A stretch of 64,000 nt of DNA from Dechloromonas sp. A34 (GCF_026261605.1 NZ_CP102486.1:868001-932000), one strand, 5' to 3'. Shown: positions 1 through 8,986, counted from the first letter of the stretch. Numbers and translations: made by a program. Notes: generated by a model not told the origin, from the letters alone.

Positions 1-170
1 TTCTCGCCACCGAAAGCGGTGTCGGTATCGGATTGCGAGATTTCACGCATCGGCACCCGAATGTCCGGACGCGAACCTTCGACATAGATCTTGCGGGAAT
101 TGGGCAGCGACTGGACTGCGGCCTCGTCAACATGGGCGTTGGCGGCGAGGAATTGTTCTTTGACGTTCAT
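1..170 (-). CDS. thiC: Phosphomethylpyrimidine synthase ThiC, N-terminal fragment
   Basis: Only the first 56 or so codons lie in the window; the gene runs off the left edge. The protein starts [18 protein letters not shown] and continues with [20 protein letters not shown], the conserved ThiC opening. ThiC is a radical-SAM enzyme that turns aminoimidazole ribotide into the hydroxymethylpyrimidine phosphate of thiamine in the cytoplasm. The ATG at 170 has a clear AGGAG ribosome site 6 bases upstream, and a TPP riboswitch sits directly in front of it, which independently supports the identity. Catalytic Fe-S cysteines would lie outside the window. Confidence 0.93.
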   Translation of the reverse strand, partial: MNVKEQFLAANAHVDEAAVQSLPNSRKIYVEGSRPDIRVPMREISQSDTDTAFGGE

Positions 171-234
171 GGGTGCTCCTTGCGTGTATGCAGCGGGGTA
201 AGACGGGCAAGGAGCGATCTGGTTCCACAGCAGC

Positions 235-318
235 GGAGTTCGTTTCCCTACGACGGCATGACCCGGTCAGGTTCGAAGGGTTTTTCTCAGCCCGCGCGTT
301 GCCGGGCACCCCTAACGA
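235..318 (-). ncRNA. TPP (THI-box) riboswitch controlling thiC
   Basis: Read on the minus strand the region contains the hallmark blocks in order: GGGGTGCCC, GGGCTGAGA, ACCCTTCGAACCTGA, CCGGTCATGCCG and CGTAGGGA. These form the P1-P5 elements of the thiamine pyrophosphate aptamer. It ends about 65 bases before the thiC start codon, with the ribosome site AGGAG at 176-180 within reach of an expression platform. Known family behaviour is repression of thiC when TPP is plentiful. Exact ends are approximate. Confidence 0.93.
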
Positions 319-445
319 GTGGCTGCAAGTTACTGGAAACACAGGCAAAATGCAAGAAATGTGATTCCGCGCTCAAGATTTCCCGAAAATGGTCGAAATA
401 GTGTTGTCAAGCCGTGGAATTCAAAGAAGAACCAAGGGATACGAA

Positions 446-1885
446 ATGCGCCTGCTCACCATCGCCGCCCTGTTGGCAACACTCCCTATTGCCGCCACGG
501 CCGCGCCTACCTGGCAAACTATTTCGTCCGAACCCGGCAAGCGCATCGAACTCGACCGCACCAGCATCAAGCGTGATGGCACCACGGTCCAGGCGCAGGG
601 GCGCATCGTTCTTGAAAAGGAATTGGTCGATATCCGTTCCGGGGCCGGCTATCGGGTGATCGAGGCTTTGACCCGTTACGACTGTGCATCGCGCAATGCC
701 GTCACGCTTCGCCGGATTTTCAAGAAGAACGAAACCCAAATCGTCCGCGAGGAAGAGCTGAAAGGGACCGATCTGCCGGTACGCAGTGGCACGCTGGACG
801 ACAAGGTGCTGCGCGAGGTCTGCCGGCCACCCAAGGAGAGCCTGGCCGATCTGGCGCAGAAGGCCAACGAGGCGGCCGGGCAGTTGAAGGAAGCCAACGA
901 GGCGCTGCTCAAGAAGGAAATGGCCAAGGCGCAAAAGCCTGGCGCCGTAAAGGCCAGCGATGCCGGGCAGGGCGCGACGCCGGGCAAGGATGAGGAAAAG
1001 AGTTCCATTCCGTCGATAAAACCCAATCTACGGGCGGCGGTCGAACCACCCAAGGCACCACCTCCCCCGCCGGCGGAAAAGGTGGTGGCGCCCTTGAAAT
1101 CGTCGATGGCCGTGGTGCGCACTACGCCTTCTCCGAAACCCAGGCGTCCGGCGCGATCCGAAGGCTATATGCTGGAACTGACACACTCCGAGGCTGTCCT
1201 GCAGCACGCCAGCATTCAGTGGGACTATGAGGGGATGGGCAGTCCGGACAACTGGTCCAAACTCGATCCGCGAAACGTCGCCTGCGCCACCGGCCAACGC
1301 CAGTCGCCGATCGACATTCGCGACGGCATCAAGGTTGATGTCGAACCGATCAAGTTCAACTACCGTCCCTCGACCTTCCGCATCGTCGATAACGGCCATA
1401 CGGTGCAGGTCGTCGTCGCCGACAGTTCGATCAGCCTGACCGGCAAATCTTACGAACTGGTCGAGCTCCACTTCCATCGGCCGTCCGAAGAAAAGATCAA
1501 CGGTCAGCGCTTCGACATGGTGGCCCATATGGTGCATAAGGCCGATGACGGGCAGTTGGCCATCGTTGCCGTGCTGCTCGAAGGGGGCAACGAGAATCCC
1601 TTTATCCAGACCTTGTGGAACAACCTGCCACTTGAGAAGCATCTCTCGGTTTCCCCGCCGGTCCCGGTCATCAATCCGGCGAGTCTGTTGCCCGCTTCGC
1701 CGAATTACTACACCTACATGGGGTCGCGGACGATACCGCCCTGTACCGAAGGTGTGCTGTGGCTGGTCATGAAGCAACCGGTTGCGGTTTCGCAGGATCA
1801 GATCAATATCTTCTCGCGGCTCTATAGGAACAATGCCCGGCCGATCCAGCCGACGGCGGGGCGGCTGATCAAAGAGGGTCGTTGA
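446..1885 (+). CDS. Secreted adhesin-E-like / alpha-carbonic anhydrase fusion protein
   Basis: 479 residues. Residues 1-19 are a signal peptide ending AATA-A. Residues about 20-130 resemble the surface-adhesin E (CNP1-like) module, with a cysteine pair. A charged helical stretch and a proline-rich linker (about 190-240) follow, then an alpha-class carbonic anhydrase from about 255 to the end. The three zinc ligands are visible as H342 and H344 (ELHFHRP) and H361 (VAHMVHK); the proton-shuttle histidine (DNGH) and the QSPIDI and TIPPC motifs are present. The usual glutamate two residues before the third histidine is a valine. Predicted role is periplasmic CO2/bicarbonate interconversion. I chose the ATG at 446 because AAGGGA precedes it and a signal peptide follows; longer in-frame starts lack both. 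Confidence 0.86.
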   Translation: MRLLTIAALLATLPIAATAAPTWQTISSEPGKRIELDRTSIKRDGTTVQAQGRIVLEKELVDIRSGAGYRVIEALTRYDCASRNAVTLRRIFKKNETQIVREEELKGTDLPVRSGTLDDKVLREVCRPPKESLADLAQKANEAAGQLKEANEALLKKEMAKAQKPGAVKASDAGQGATPGKDEEKSSIPSIKPNLRAAVEPPKAPPPPPAEKVVAPLKSSMAVVRTTPSPKPRRPARSEGYMLELTHSEAVLQHASIQWDYEGMGSPDNWSKLDPRNVACATGQRQSPIDIRDGIKVDVEPIKFNYRPSTFRIVDNGHTVQVVVADSSISLTGKSYELVELHFHRPSEEKINGQRFDMVAHMVHKADDGQLAIVAVLLEGGNENPFIQTLWNNLPLEKHLSVSPPVPVINPASLLPASPNYYTYMGSRTIPPCTEGVLWLVMKQPVAVSQDQINIFSRLYRNNARPIQPTAGRLIKEGR

Positions 1886-1903
1886 CCGGCGACGAAGCGC
1901 GAT

Positions 1904-1937
1904 GGTAGCTTAATGACCAAACAGTCATTAAGCTACC
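1904..1937. promoter_or_regulatory. Perfect 14-bp inverted repeat, probable TetR operator
   Basis: The arms GGTAGCTTAATGAC and GTCATTAAGCTACC are exact inverse complements separated by six bases (CAAACA). The right arm ends one base before the ATG at 1939 of the TetR gene. The core TGAC-N6-GTCA is typical of TetR-family operators. No T-tract follows, so a terminator is less likely. The position implies autoregulation and leaves no space for a normal ribosome site. Confidence 0.75.
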
Positions 1938-1938
1938 C

Positions 1939-2571
1939 ATGTCTTTCAGTCCTCCGCCTCGCAAACGTCGCAAGGAAGCGCGCCCCTCGGAACTCACCGC
2001 CGCTGCACTCGGGCTGTTCGTCGAAAAAGGCTTTGCCGCCACCCGCCTGGAGGATATCGCGGCCCGTGCCGGCGTATCCAAGGGCACGCTCTATCTGTAT
2101 TTCGATAGTAAGGAAGCTCTCTTCAAGGCGGTCATCCAGGAAGGGATCATTCCCGTAGTGGCCGAGAACGAGGCCATCGCCGCCCAGCATGCGGGTTCCG
2201 CCTTCGACCTCTTGGAAAAGCTGCTCGCTCACTGGTGGGAGAAAATCGGCCAGAACGAACTGGCCGGCATCCCCAAGCTGATGGTGGCCGAAGCCAGGAA
2301 TTTTCCCGAGGTTGCCCAGTACTACTACGAAAACGTGATCCAGCGTGTCCACGCCCTGATCGGCAGCACTCTCGAGAGCGGCATGGCGACGGGCGAGTTC
2401 CGGCGCATGGATGTCAAAACCACGATCGATGTGATCATCGCGCCCATCCTGATGCTGGTCATCTGGCGCTTCTCGATGGCCTGCTGCCAGAGCGGCGAAG
2501 GCGACTCGCAGCTCTATCTGAGAATACACATGGACCTGCTGCGTCAGGGCTTGTGCACGACTCAGGTATAA
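1939..2571 (+). CDS. TetR/AcrR-family transcriptional regulator
   Basis: 210 residues. A basic N-terminus is followed by a TetR helix-turn-helix (about residues 15-62: AALGLFVEKGFAATRLEDIA, then AGVSKGTLYLYFDSKEAL) and an all-helical ligand domain. The gene lies 60 bases before the pcm-rhodanese-tolC set, so a link with TolC-dependent export is plausible, but no pump gene is present here. The start overlaps the end of a 34-bp palindrome and has no Shine-Dalgarno sequence, so translation may be leaderless or the true start may lie a few codons further in. Ligand unknown. Confidence 0.85.
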   Translation: MSFSPPPRKRRKEARPSELTAAALGLFVEKGFAATRLEDIAARAGVSKGTLYLYFDSKEALFKAVIQEGIIPVVAENEAIAAQHAGSAFDLLEKLLAHWWEKIGQNELAGIPKLMVAEARNFPEVAQYYYENVIQRVHALIGSTLESGMATGEFRRMDVKTTIDVIIAPILMLVIWRFSMACCQSGEGDSQLYLRIHMDLLRQGLCTTQV

Positions 2572-2592
2572 TTTTATTTTGTCGGAATCAAT

Positions 2593-2612
2593 ATATTAGC
2601 TTGTGCTAATAT
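2593..2612. promoter_or_regulatory. Inverted repeat upstream of pcm-rhodanese-tolC
   Basis: ATATTAGC and GCTAATAT are exact inverted arms around TTGT, in an AT-rich stretch 20 bases before the pcm start codon. The size and spacing fit a dimeric repressor site (MarR- or TetR-like), different in sequence from the palindrome at 1904. There is no T-run to make it an intrinsic terminator for the TetR gene. Which protein binds is unknown. Confidence 0.45.
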
Positions 2613-2631
2613 TTAGTCTGCGGAGACCCAA

Positions 2632-3284
2632 ATGAATATCGAGCAAGCGCGCTTCAACATGATCGAACAACAGATCCGGCCCTGGGAGGTTCTGGATCCG
2701 CAGGTTCTCGACCTGCTCTTCGTCGTCAAGCGCGAGGATTTCACGCCCCCGGCCTATCGCAATCTGGCTTTCGCCGATCTGGAAGTGCCGCTCGGTAGCG
2801 GTCAGGTCATGCTGGCCCCGAAGATTGAGGCCAAGATGTTGCAGGAACTCGGTATCAAGAAGACCGACAAGATTCTCGAAATCGGCACCGGCAGCGGTTA
2901 TATGGCCGCCCTGCTGGCCGCTCGTGCCGATCATGTCGTCACCGTCGAATGCCGTCCGGAACTGGCCGCGATTGCCAAAGAGAACCTGGCGCGCGCCGGG
3001 TAAGCAATGTCACCGTCGAAATCGGCGATGGCGCCAATGGTTGGGCCGCCCGCGGTCCCTACGACGCCATCGTGGTTTCCGGTTCGGTTCCGGTCTTGCC
3101 CGATGCCCTGCTCAAGCAACTGCGGGTCGGCGGACGTCTGGCCGTCATCGTCGGCGAAGCGCCGGTCATGGAAGCGCAACTGGTGACCTGTACCGCCGAA
3201 GGCGTCTTCAATACCGTCAACCTGTTCGAGACGGTCGTTCCCCCGCTCGACGGCATCGCTGCCCGGAGCAGCTTCGCGCTCTGA
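2632..3284 (+). pseudogene. pcm: Protein-L-isoaspartate O-methyltransferase family protein, frameshifted
   Basis: Two adjacent frames together make one 217-residue PCMT-family protein. The first (2632-3003) runs MNIEQARFNMIEQQIRPW to the SAM-binding motif LEIGTGSGYMAALLA and stops after ENLARAG; the second frame continues at once with VSNVTVEIGDGANG and ends DGIAARSSFAL at 3284. One extra G in the GGG at 2998-3000 would restore a single frame. The substrate loop reads GSGQVMLAPK instead of the usual QTISQP motif, so it belongs to the divergent PCMT-like branch found beside tolC in related bacteria. The stop codon overlaps the next start (TGATG). Sequencing error and true decay cannot be told apart here. 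Confidence 0.8.
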
Positions 3285-3607
3285 TGCAACAGCTAAGTGC
3301 ACCTCAACTCGCGCAATGGCTGGCCGACGACAGCCGGCCGGCTCCTGTGCTGCTCGATGTCCGCGAACCTTGGGAATTCGAGCTGTGCCACCTGGACGGT
3401 GCGCAGCACATGCCAATGCATCTGGTGCCGGTGCGCTTTGGCGAACTGAATCCCGATCAGGACATCGTGGTCATCTGCCACCACGGCGCGCGCAGCATGC
3501 AGGTTGGGATGTTCCTCGAAAGCCGGGGCTTTGCCGCCATCAACAATCTGGCGGGCGGCGTCGAAGCCTGGGCGACCGAGGTTGATCCCGCCATGCGTCG
3601 TTATTGA
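3284..3607 (+). CDS. Rhodanese-like domain protein
   Basis: 107 residues, one rhodanese domain. The motifs LLDVREPWEFELCHLDGA and VICHHGARS are present; the latter carries the active-site cysteine in a six-residue loop, as in small sulfurtransferases of the GlpE/PspE size class. It is cytoplasmic, with no signal peptide. Its ATG overlaps the pcm stop (TGATG) and tolC follows after 7 bases, so the three genes are probably co-transcribed. Sulfur donor and acceptor are unknown. Confidence 0.9.
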   Translation: MQQLSAPQLAQWLADDSRPAPVLLDVREPWEFELCHLDGAQHMPMHLVPVRFGELNPDQDIVVICHHGARSMQVGMFLESRGFAAINNLAGGVEAWATEVDPAMRRY

Positions 3608-3614
3608 GGAAGAC

Positions 3615-4949
3615 ATGAAAAAGCTTGCCTGGCTGATGGCTTATCCCTTGCTCGCGTCACCGCTATTTGCGGCTGACCTGATGCAGGTTTATCGCGAGGC
3701 CCAGGACAACGACTCGACCTATGCTGCAGCCCGTGCCACGCTCGATGCCGGGCGCGAACGCATGCCACAAGGCCGGGCTGGGCTGCTGCCGAGTCTGACG
3801 CTGTCGGGCAATACGGTGTGGAACGACAATACCTTGGATTCGCGCAGCCAGACTCTGCCGCCGAACCTCAAGAATCAGCGTTACAACTCGAATGGCTATC
3901 AGGTCACGCTGTCGCAGCCGCTTTTCCGCTGGCAGAACTGGGTGACCTACGATCAGTCAAAAATGCAGGTGGCGCAAGCCGAGGGTAATTTTGCCCAGGT
4001 CCGGCAGGATTTGATCCTGCGCGTCGCCCAAGCCTATTTCGATGTGCTGTACGCCAACGAAAGCCTGGTCGCGGTCCGTGCCAACAAGGCGGCCATCGCA
4101 CAGCAACTGGAATCGGCCAAGAAGAATTTTGAGGTCGGTACGGCGACCATCACCGACAGCCATGAAGCGCAGGCCCGCTATGACCTCGCCCTGGCCCAGG
4201 AAATCGCCGCCGAAAGCGATTACGAAATCAAGCGCCGTGCCCTGCAGTCCATTCTGGGTAAGGAGCCGGGCGTCCTGGCCGGTTTGCGCAAGGAGGCCGA
4301 ACTGTCGCCGCCCGACCCGTCCAGCATGGGCGCCTGGGTTGCCGCCGCCGAAAAAGACAGTATCACGGTGCAGATTCAGCAGTTGGTAGCCGACATCGCG
4401 GCGCGCGAAGTCGACAAGCAGCGCGCCGGACACTATCCGACCGTGGACCTCGTGGCGAATTATGGTCACTCGAAATCCTTTGCCTCGACGCTGGGCATGC
4501 TCGACACCGATTATCAGAATGTCGGCGTCCAGCTCAATATCCCGCTCTTCCAGGGCGGGCTGGTGGTTTCCCGCGAACGCGAAGCAGCGGCCAACCGGAC
4601 GGCAGCCCAATCGAATCTCGAAACCGCCCGGCGCGGAGCCGCGCTGGCCAGCCAGCAGTCTTATCTCGGGGTGGCCAGCGGACTGGCCCAGGTCCGGGCC
4701 CTGAAAGCCGCGCTGATCTCGTCGCAGTCGGCCCTGGAGTCAAACAAGCTGGGTTATGAAGTCGGCGTCCGCATCAACATCGATGTATTGAATGCTGAAA
4801 ACCAGGTCTACGTGACCCGCCGCGATCTGGCCAAGGCCACCTACGATACGCTGATGGCACAGTTGCGGCTGAAGGCTGCCGTGGGGGCTCTGGGTGAGGA
4901 AGACGTCGCCCGGATCAACGCCCTGCTCGATCCGACCAACGCGCAATAA
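3615..4949 (+). CDS. tolC: TolC-family outer-membrane channel protein
   Basis: 444 residues with a signal peptide (MKKLAWLMAYPLLASPLFA). Two homologous outer-membrane efflux repeats follow, with the family's heptad-rich helices (SLVAVRANKAAIAQQLESAK and LKAALISSQSALESNKLGYE) and the GTATITDSHEAQARYDLALA signature. TolC trimers form the outer-membrane exit duct for type I secretion and tripartite pumps; no inner-membrane partner is encoded nearby. The ATG at 3615 has GAGGAAG upstream and gives the signal peptide directly. The 3' end overlaps the convergent waaA by 35 bases. Confidence 0.93.
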   Translation: MKKLAWLMAYPLLASPLFAADLMQVYREAQDNDSTYAAARATLDAGRERMPQGRAGLLPSLTLSGNTVWNDNTLDSRSQTLPPNLKNQRYNSNGYQVTLSQPLFRWQNWVTYDQSKMQVAQAEGNFAQVRQDLILRVAQAYFDVLYANESLVAVRANKAAIAQQLESAKKNFEVGTATITDSHEAQARYDLALAQEIAAESDYEIKRRALQSILGKEPGVLAGLRKEAELSPPDPSSMGAWVAAAEKDSITVQIQQLVADIAAREVDKQRAGHYPTVDLVANYGHSKSFASTLGMLDTDYQNVGVQLNIPLFQGGLVVSREREAAANRTAAQSNLETARRGAALASQQSYLGVASGLAQVRALKAALISSQSALESNKLGYEVGVRINIDVLNAENQVYVTRRDLAKATYDTLMAQLRLKAAVGALGEEDVARINALLDPTNAQ

Positions 4950-6174
4950 GGTCCAGCGTCCGCTGTGCCGCACCCCGGTGCGCCGCAGCAAATTGCCCGG
5001 TTGCCTGGCGCATGCTCGCCAGCCCGGTTTTTTCCCCGAGCAGTTCGTTAACCGCTGCCCCCAATGCGGCAGGGCTGTCGACGCGGCGCGCGGCGCCGGC
5101 CGCGATGGCATCCTCGGTGGCCTGCAGGAAATTAAAGGTATGCGGGCCAACCAGCACCGGGCAGTCGCAGGCGGCGGCCTCGATCAGGTTCTGGCCGCCT
5201 AGCGGCAGCAGGCTGCCGCCAATGAAGGCGAGATCGGCCAGCGTAAAGTAGGCGGCCATTTCGCCCATGCTGTCGCCTAGCCAGACCTCGGTGTCGGCCG
5301 CCGGCAGACCGGTGCTGCGGCGAACCGTTTTCAGATCGTGCTGCCGCAACAAGGCAGCAACCTCGTCAAAGCGTTGCGGGTGGCGGGGGACCAGCACCAG
5401 CAGCGCGTCAGCGACTTTTACTTCGCGCCAGGCCTCGAGGATCAGCATTTCCTCGCCTTCGCGGGTACTGGCGGCGAGCCAGACGGGGCGCTGGCCGATA
5501 ACCGCCCGCCATTGCCGGCCAAGCTCGATCTGCTCATCGGCCGGGGTGACATCGAATTTCAGATTGCCTGAGACTTCCACCATTGCTGCGCCCCGCTCTG
5601 AAATCCTTTCGGCGTCGCCGGCGGTCTGGGCGGCAACGCCGCTGAGCGCGGCGAAGGCCGGCCGGACCAAGGCGTCGAGCTTGCCGTAGCCGCGGGCCGA
5701 ACGCGCCGACAGGCGGGCGTTGGCCAGCATTACAGACACCCGGCGGCTGCGGGCGGCAGCTAGCAGATTGGGCCAGATTTCGGTTTCCATCAGGACGCCG
5801 AAAGCCGGCGCGAAATGCCGAAAGAAGCGATCTGTCGCCCCCGGGTAATCGTAGGGCAGGTAGGCCTGAATGACTCGTTCGCCATAGACCTGGCGGCCGG
5901 CGCCACGACCGGTCGGGGTCATGCCGGTGAGCAGGATGCGATGCTCCGGCCAGCGCACCAGCAGGCCTTCGATCAGGGGTTGGGCGGCTCGCGTTTCGCC
6001 GACCGAGACGGCATGCACCCAGATCAGCCTGTCCGGCGCCGGCTGGCCGTAAAAACCGTAGCGTTCGCCCAGGTGCTGCAGGTACTCGGGCTGGCGGCGG
6101 GCGCGCCAGAGCAGGCGCAGCCAGATCAGCGGGGTGGCGAGGTAGAGAAACAGCGAATAGAGCAGCCGGGCCAT
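4915..6174 (-). CDS. waaA: 3-deoxy-D-manno-octulosonic acid transferase (KDO transferase)
   Basis: 419 residues. An N-terminal membrane anchor (LLYSLFLYLATPLIWLRLLW) is followed by the GT-B fold of WaaA/KdtA with IWVHAVSVGETRAAQPLIE, LLTGMTPTG, METEIWPNL and the C-terminal GGSLLPLGGQNLIEAAAC block. It transfers KDO from CMP-KDO to lipid A precursor at the inner face of the inner membrane. Its start overlaps the waaC stop (TGATG), so the two LPS-core genes are translationally coupled. Confidence 0.95.
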   Translation of the reverse strand: MARLLYSLFLYLATPLIWLRLLWRARRQPEYLQHLGERYGFYGQPAPDRLIWVHAVSVGETRAAQPLIEGLLVRWPEHRILLTGMTPTGRGAGRQVYGERVIQAYLPYDYPGATDRFFRHFAPAFGVLMETEIWPNLLAAARSRRVSVMLANARLSARSARGYGKLDALVRPAFAALSGVAAQTAGDAERISERGAAMVEVSGNLKFDVTPADEQIELGRQWRAVIGQRPVWLAASTREGEEMLILEAWREVKVADALLVLVPRHPQRFDEVAALLRQHDLKTVRRSTGLPAADTEVWLGDSMGEMAAYFTLADLAFIGGSLLPLGGQNLIEAAACDCPVLVGPHTFNFLQATEDAIAAGAARRVDSPAALGAAVNELLGEKTGLASMRQATGQFAAAHRGAAQRTLDLIARWSDRAGR

Positions 6175-7127
6175 CAGTCGAGGACGGCCTGTAATTCCGC
6201 GAGTACGACCTGCGGGCTGGGCGTCTGGGCCTTGCCGCCGAGATTGCGGTAGAAGCCGGCGCCGAGCACCCCGGTCAGGCCGGGGTCGGTTGCCGTATAT
6301 AGCGCGACGGTCGGCACCTTGAGCCCGACGGCGAGATGGGTCAGCCCGGTATCAACGCCGATTGCCGCCGTGCTGCCGGCCAGCAGAGCGGCCAATTGCG
6401 GAATGTTCATCGGCGGGGCGGCAATGGCGCCTGGAATCGCCGCGGCAAGCCGTGTTGCCCGCTCGCGTTCGATACTGCTGCCGCCCGGCAGGACCGCCGT
6501 GTAACCTTGGCCGCGCAGCTGCTGGCCGAGGGTCTGCCAGTACGCTTCCGGCCACAGCTTGTCGTCGCGGCTGGTCGCGGTCAGGAAAACTACATAGCGG
6601 GCGGCGGGCAGCCAGTCGAAACTGGCCGGCGTGGCAGCAATGCCGTAGTCGGGGGCGTTCTCAAGCCGATAGCCCAGCGCCGCAGCTGCCAGCTGGCGAT
6701 TGCGGGCGACGGCATGCTGCTCCTTGGCGATACTGAAATGCCGGTCGTAAAAGCGGGCGGCGATCGGCTCCCGTGCCGAGTCGGCGGCGTAACCGCTGAG
6801 CGGACCGCGCGCCTGGCGGGCGAGCACAGCGCTTTTCAACAAGCCCTGGGTGTCGACGATCGCATCGTAGCTGCTGGCGCGAACGATCTGCCGAAAGCGC
6901 CCGATCTCCCGCCAGGTGGCGACGCTGAACAGCTGTTTCCGCCAGCGGCGAAGGGCGACCGGGATGATCTGCCCGACGCCGGGGTGCAGGCGCGGTATGG
7001 CCGCAAAGCTTTCCTCGACGCACCAGTCGATAAGGGCATTGGGAAAATGCCGTTTGATGTCGCTAACCACGGGCAAGTTGTGGATAACGTCGCCGAGCGA
7101 GGAAGTTTTCACAATCAGGATGCGCAT
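6174..7127 (-). CDS. waaC: Lipopolysaccharide heptosyltransferase I
   Basis: 317 residues in the GT9 family. The N-terminus MRILIVKTSSLGDVIHNLPV is the WaaC signature, and the C-terminal half has GVDTGLTHLAVGLKVPTVAL for ADP-heptose binding. It adds the first heptose to KDO2-lipid A. The ATG at 7127 is preferred over upstream in-frame starts because homologues begin MRIL(I/V)VKTSSLGD. It is transcribed away from the glycosyltransferase at 7168 with only 40 bases between the two starts, so divergent promoters must be compact. Confidence 0.93.
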   Translation of the reverse strand: MRILIVKTSSLGDVIHNLPVVSDIKRHFPNALIDWCVEESFAAIPRLHPGVGQIIPVALRRWRKQLFSVATWREIGRFRQIVRASSYDAIVDTQGLLKSAVLARQARGPLSGYAADSAREPIAARFYDRHFSIAKEQHAVARNRQLAAAALGYRLENAPDYGIAATPASFDWLPAARYVVFLTATSRDDKLWPEAYWQTLGQQLRGQGYTAVLPGGSSIERERATRLAAAIPGAIAAPPMNIPQLAALLAGSTAAIGVDTGLTHLAVGLKVPTVALYTATDPGLTGVLGAGFYRNLGGKAQTPSPQVVLAELQAVLD

Positions 7128-7167
7128 CGGCGGATAAAATGGCGACTTTTCGAAGCCGCAATTATAA

Positions 7168-7938
7168 ATGCCCGCCTCGCGCCAGCCGCTCTCCGTTGCC
7201 ATCATCACGCTCAATGCGGTGTCCCAGTTGGAGGCCTGCCTGGAAAGCGTGCGTTTTGCCGAGGAGATCGTCGTCGTCGACTCGGGCAGCAGCGACGGCA
7301 CGCAGGCGCTCGCCGAGCGTTGCGGGGCGCGCGTGATTCAGCAGGAATGGCTGGGTTTCGGGCCGCAAAAGCAGTTTGCAGTGGAGGCCGCCAGCCACGA
7401 CTGGGTGCTCTGCCTCGATGCCGACGAGCGCGTCACACCGGCCTTGCAGGCGGCCATCGAGAACGCGCTGGGCAGCCCGGCGAGCGGGGCCTTTCGTTTT
7501 CCGCGCTGCAACCGCTTCCTTGGCCGTTATCTGAAACACGGCGAAGGCTATCCGGACTGGAGTCTGCGCCTGTTCGACCGCCGTCAGGCGCGCTGGTCCG
7601 ACGATGCGGTGCATGAAAAAGTCGAGGCCGATGGCGCGGTCGGCGAGTTGCAGGCTGATCTGCTGCACGATTCGGCCGAGTCGCTGGCCAGCTATCTGAC
7701 CAAGCAGAACCGCTACACCACGCTGGCTGCCGAGATGGCGCTGGCCGCCGGCAAGCGGGCGAGTTTCGGGCGCATCGCCCTGAGCCCGGTGATCCGCTTC
7801 GTCAAGTTCTACGTCGTCCGTCAGGGCTTCCGCGATGGCCTGCCCGGCCTGATCCATATCGCCATCGGCTGTTTCAACAGCATGATGAAATATTCCAAAA
7901 TGCTGGAGCGTCAGAATGCAAATGCTGCGCTGCGGTAA
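7168..7938 (+). CDS. Glycosyltransferase family 2, WaaE/KdtX-like
   Basis: 256 residues with a GT-A fold: SVAIITLNAVSQLEACLESV at the N-terminus, VVVDSGSSDGT for nucleotide binding and LCLDADERV as the DxD metal site. The C-terminal part (NRFLGRYLKHGEGYPDW and DAVHEKV) matches LPS-core beta-1,4-glucosyltransferases of the WaaE group. Location next to waaC/waaA supports a role in core oligosaccharide assembly on the cytoplasmic face. The precise sugar cannot be read from sequence. Confidence 0.85.
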   Translation: MPASRQPLSVAIITLNAVSQLEACLESVRFAEEIVVVDSGSSDGTQALAERCGARVIQQEWLGFGPQKQFAVEAASHDWVLCLDADERVTPALQAAIENALGSPASGAFRFPRCNRFLGRYLKHGEGYPDWSLRLFDRRQARWSDDAVHEKVEADGAVGELQADLLHDSAESLASYLTKQNRYTTLAAEMALAAGKRASFGRIALSPVIRFVKFYVVRQGFRDGLPGLIHIAIGCFNSMMKYSKMLERQNANAALR

Positions 7939-7969
7939 AATCCAGACTTTCGTGCAAAGGGCCTAACTC

Positions 7970-8977
7970 GTGAAAATTCTCGTCACCGGCGCTGCCGGCT
8001 TTATCGGTATGACCACCTCGTTGCGCCTGCTGGCCCGGGGCGACGAAGTCGTCGGCCTCGACAATATGAACGACTATTACGAAGTCAGCCTCAAGGAGAG
8101 CCGGCTGGCCCGCCTGGCCGCGCTGCCCGGCTTCCGCTTCGTCAAGCTCGACGTCGGCGACCGCGCCGGTATGGAAAAGCTCTTTGCCGAAGAGAGGTTC
8201 GACAAGGTGATCCATTTGGCGGCCCAGGCTGGCGTTCGCTATTCGCTGCAGAATCCCCACGCCTACATCGACAGCAACCTGGTCGGCTTCACCAATATCC
8301 TCGAAGGCTGCCGCCACAACCGGGTGGCGCATCTGGTGTACGCCTCGAGTTCCAGCGTCTATGGTGGCAACACCAAGATGCCCTTCTCGGAGCACGACAG
8401 CGTCGACCACCCGGTCAGCCTCTACGCCGCGACCAAGAAAGCCAATGAGCTGATGGCGCATACCTACAGCCACCTCTTCGGCCTGCCGACCACCGGCCTG
8501 CGCTTCTTTACGGTCTATGGCCCGTGGGGCCGGCCGGACATGGCGCTCTTCCTGTTTACCAAGGCCATCCTCGAAGGCCGGCCGATCGATGTCTTCAACC
8601 ACGGCAACATGCGGCGCGACTTCACCTACGTCGACGATATCGTCGAAGGCGTGATCCGGGTGCTGGATCGTACCGCCGAAGCCAACCCGGCCTACGTGCC
8701 GGACGAGGCCGACCCGGCAACCAGCAATGCCCCCTACCGCGTCTTCAATATCGGCAACAACAACCCGGTGCAATTGCTTGACTTCATCGGCGCCATCGAG
8801 AGTGCCCTCGGCCAGAAGGCGGAAAAGCGCCTGCTGCCCTTGCAGGATGGCGATGTGCCGGCGACCTACGCCAACACCGATTTGCTCAACGACTGGGTCG
8901 GCTTCGTCCCGGGTACTACTGTCCAGGAAGGCGTCAATCGCTTTATCGCCTGGTATCGCGATTACTACAAGGTTTAA
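7970..8977 (+). CDS. NAD-dependent epimerase, probable UDP-glucuronate 4-epimerase
   Basis: 335 residues, an extended short-chain dehydrogenase. TGAAGFIG binds NAD; catalytic residues are the SSS block ([10 protein letters not shown]) and YAATKKA. The sections [27 protein letters not shown] and the C-terminal [15 protein letters not shown] match UDP-galacturonate-forming epimerases (LspL/Gla type). Start is GTG at 7970. It follows the glycosyltransferase by 31 bases and precedes glmS by 9, so it probably supplies an activated uronic acid for surface polysaccharide. Confidence 0.85.
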   Translation: MKILVTGAAGFIGMTTSLRLLARGDEVVGLDNMNDYYEVSLKESRLARLAALPGFRFVKLDVGDRAGMEKLFAEERFDKVIHLAAQAGVRYSLQNPHAYIDSNLVGFTNILEGCRHNRVAHLVYASSSSVYGGNTKMPFSEHDSVDHPVSLYAATKKANELMAHTYSHLFGLPTTGLRFFTVYGPWGRPDMALFLFTKAILEGRPIDVFNHGNMRRDFTYVDDIVEGVIRVLDRTAEANPAYVPDEADPATSNAPYRVFNIGNNNPVQLLDFIGAIESALGQKAEKRLLPLQDGDVPATYANTDLLNDWVGFVPGTTVQEGVNRFIAWYRDYYKV

Positions 8978-8986
8978 GGATCAGCT

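Noticed and set aside
8978..8986. glmS ribozyme
   Set aside because: Only 9 bases separate the epimerase gene and glmS, so there is no space; this riboswitch is also mainly a Firmicutes feature.
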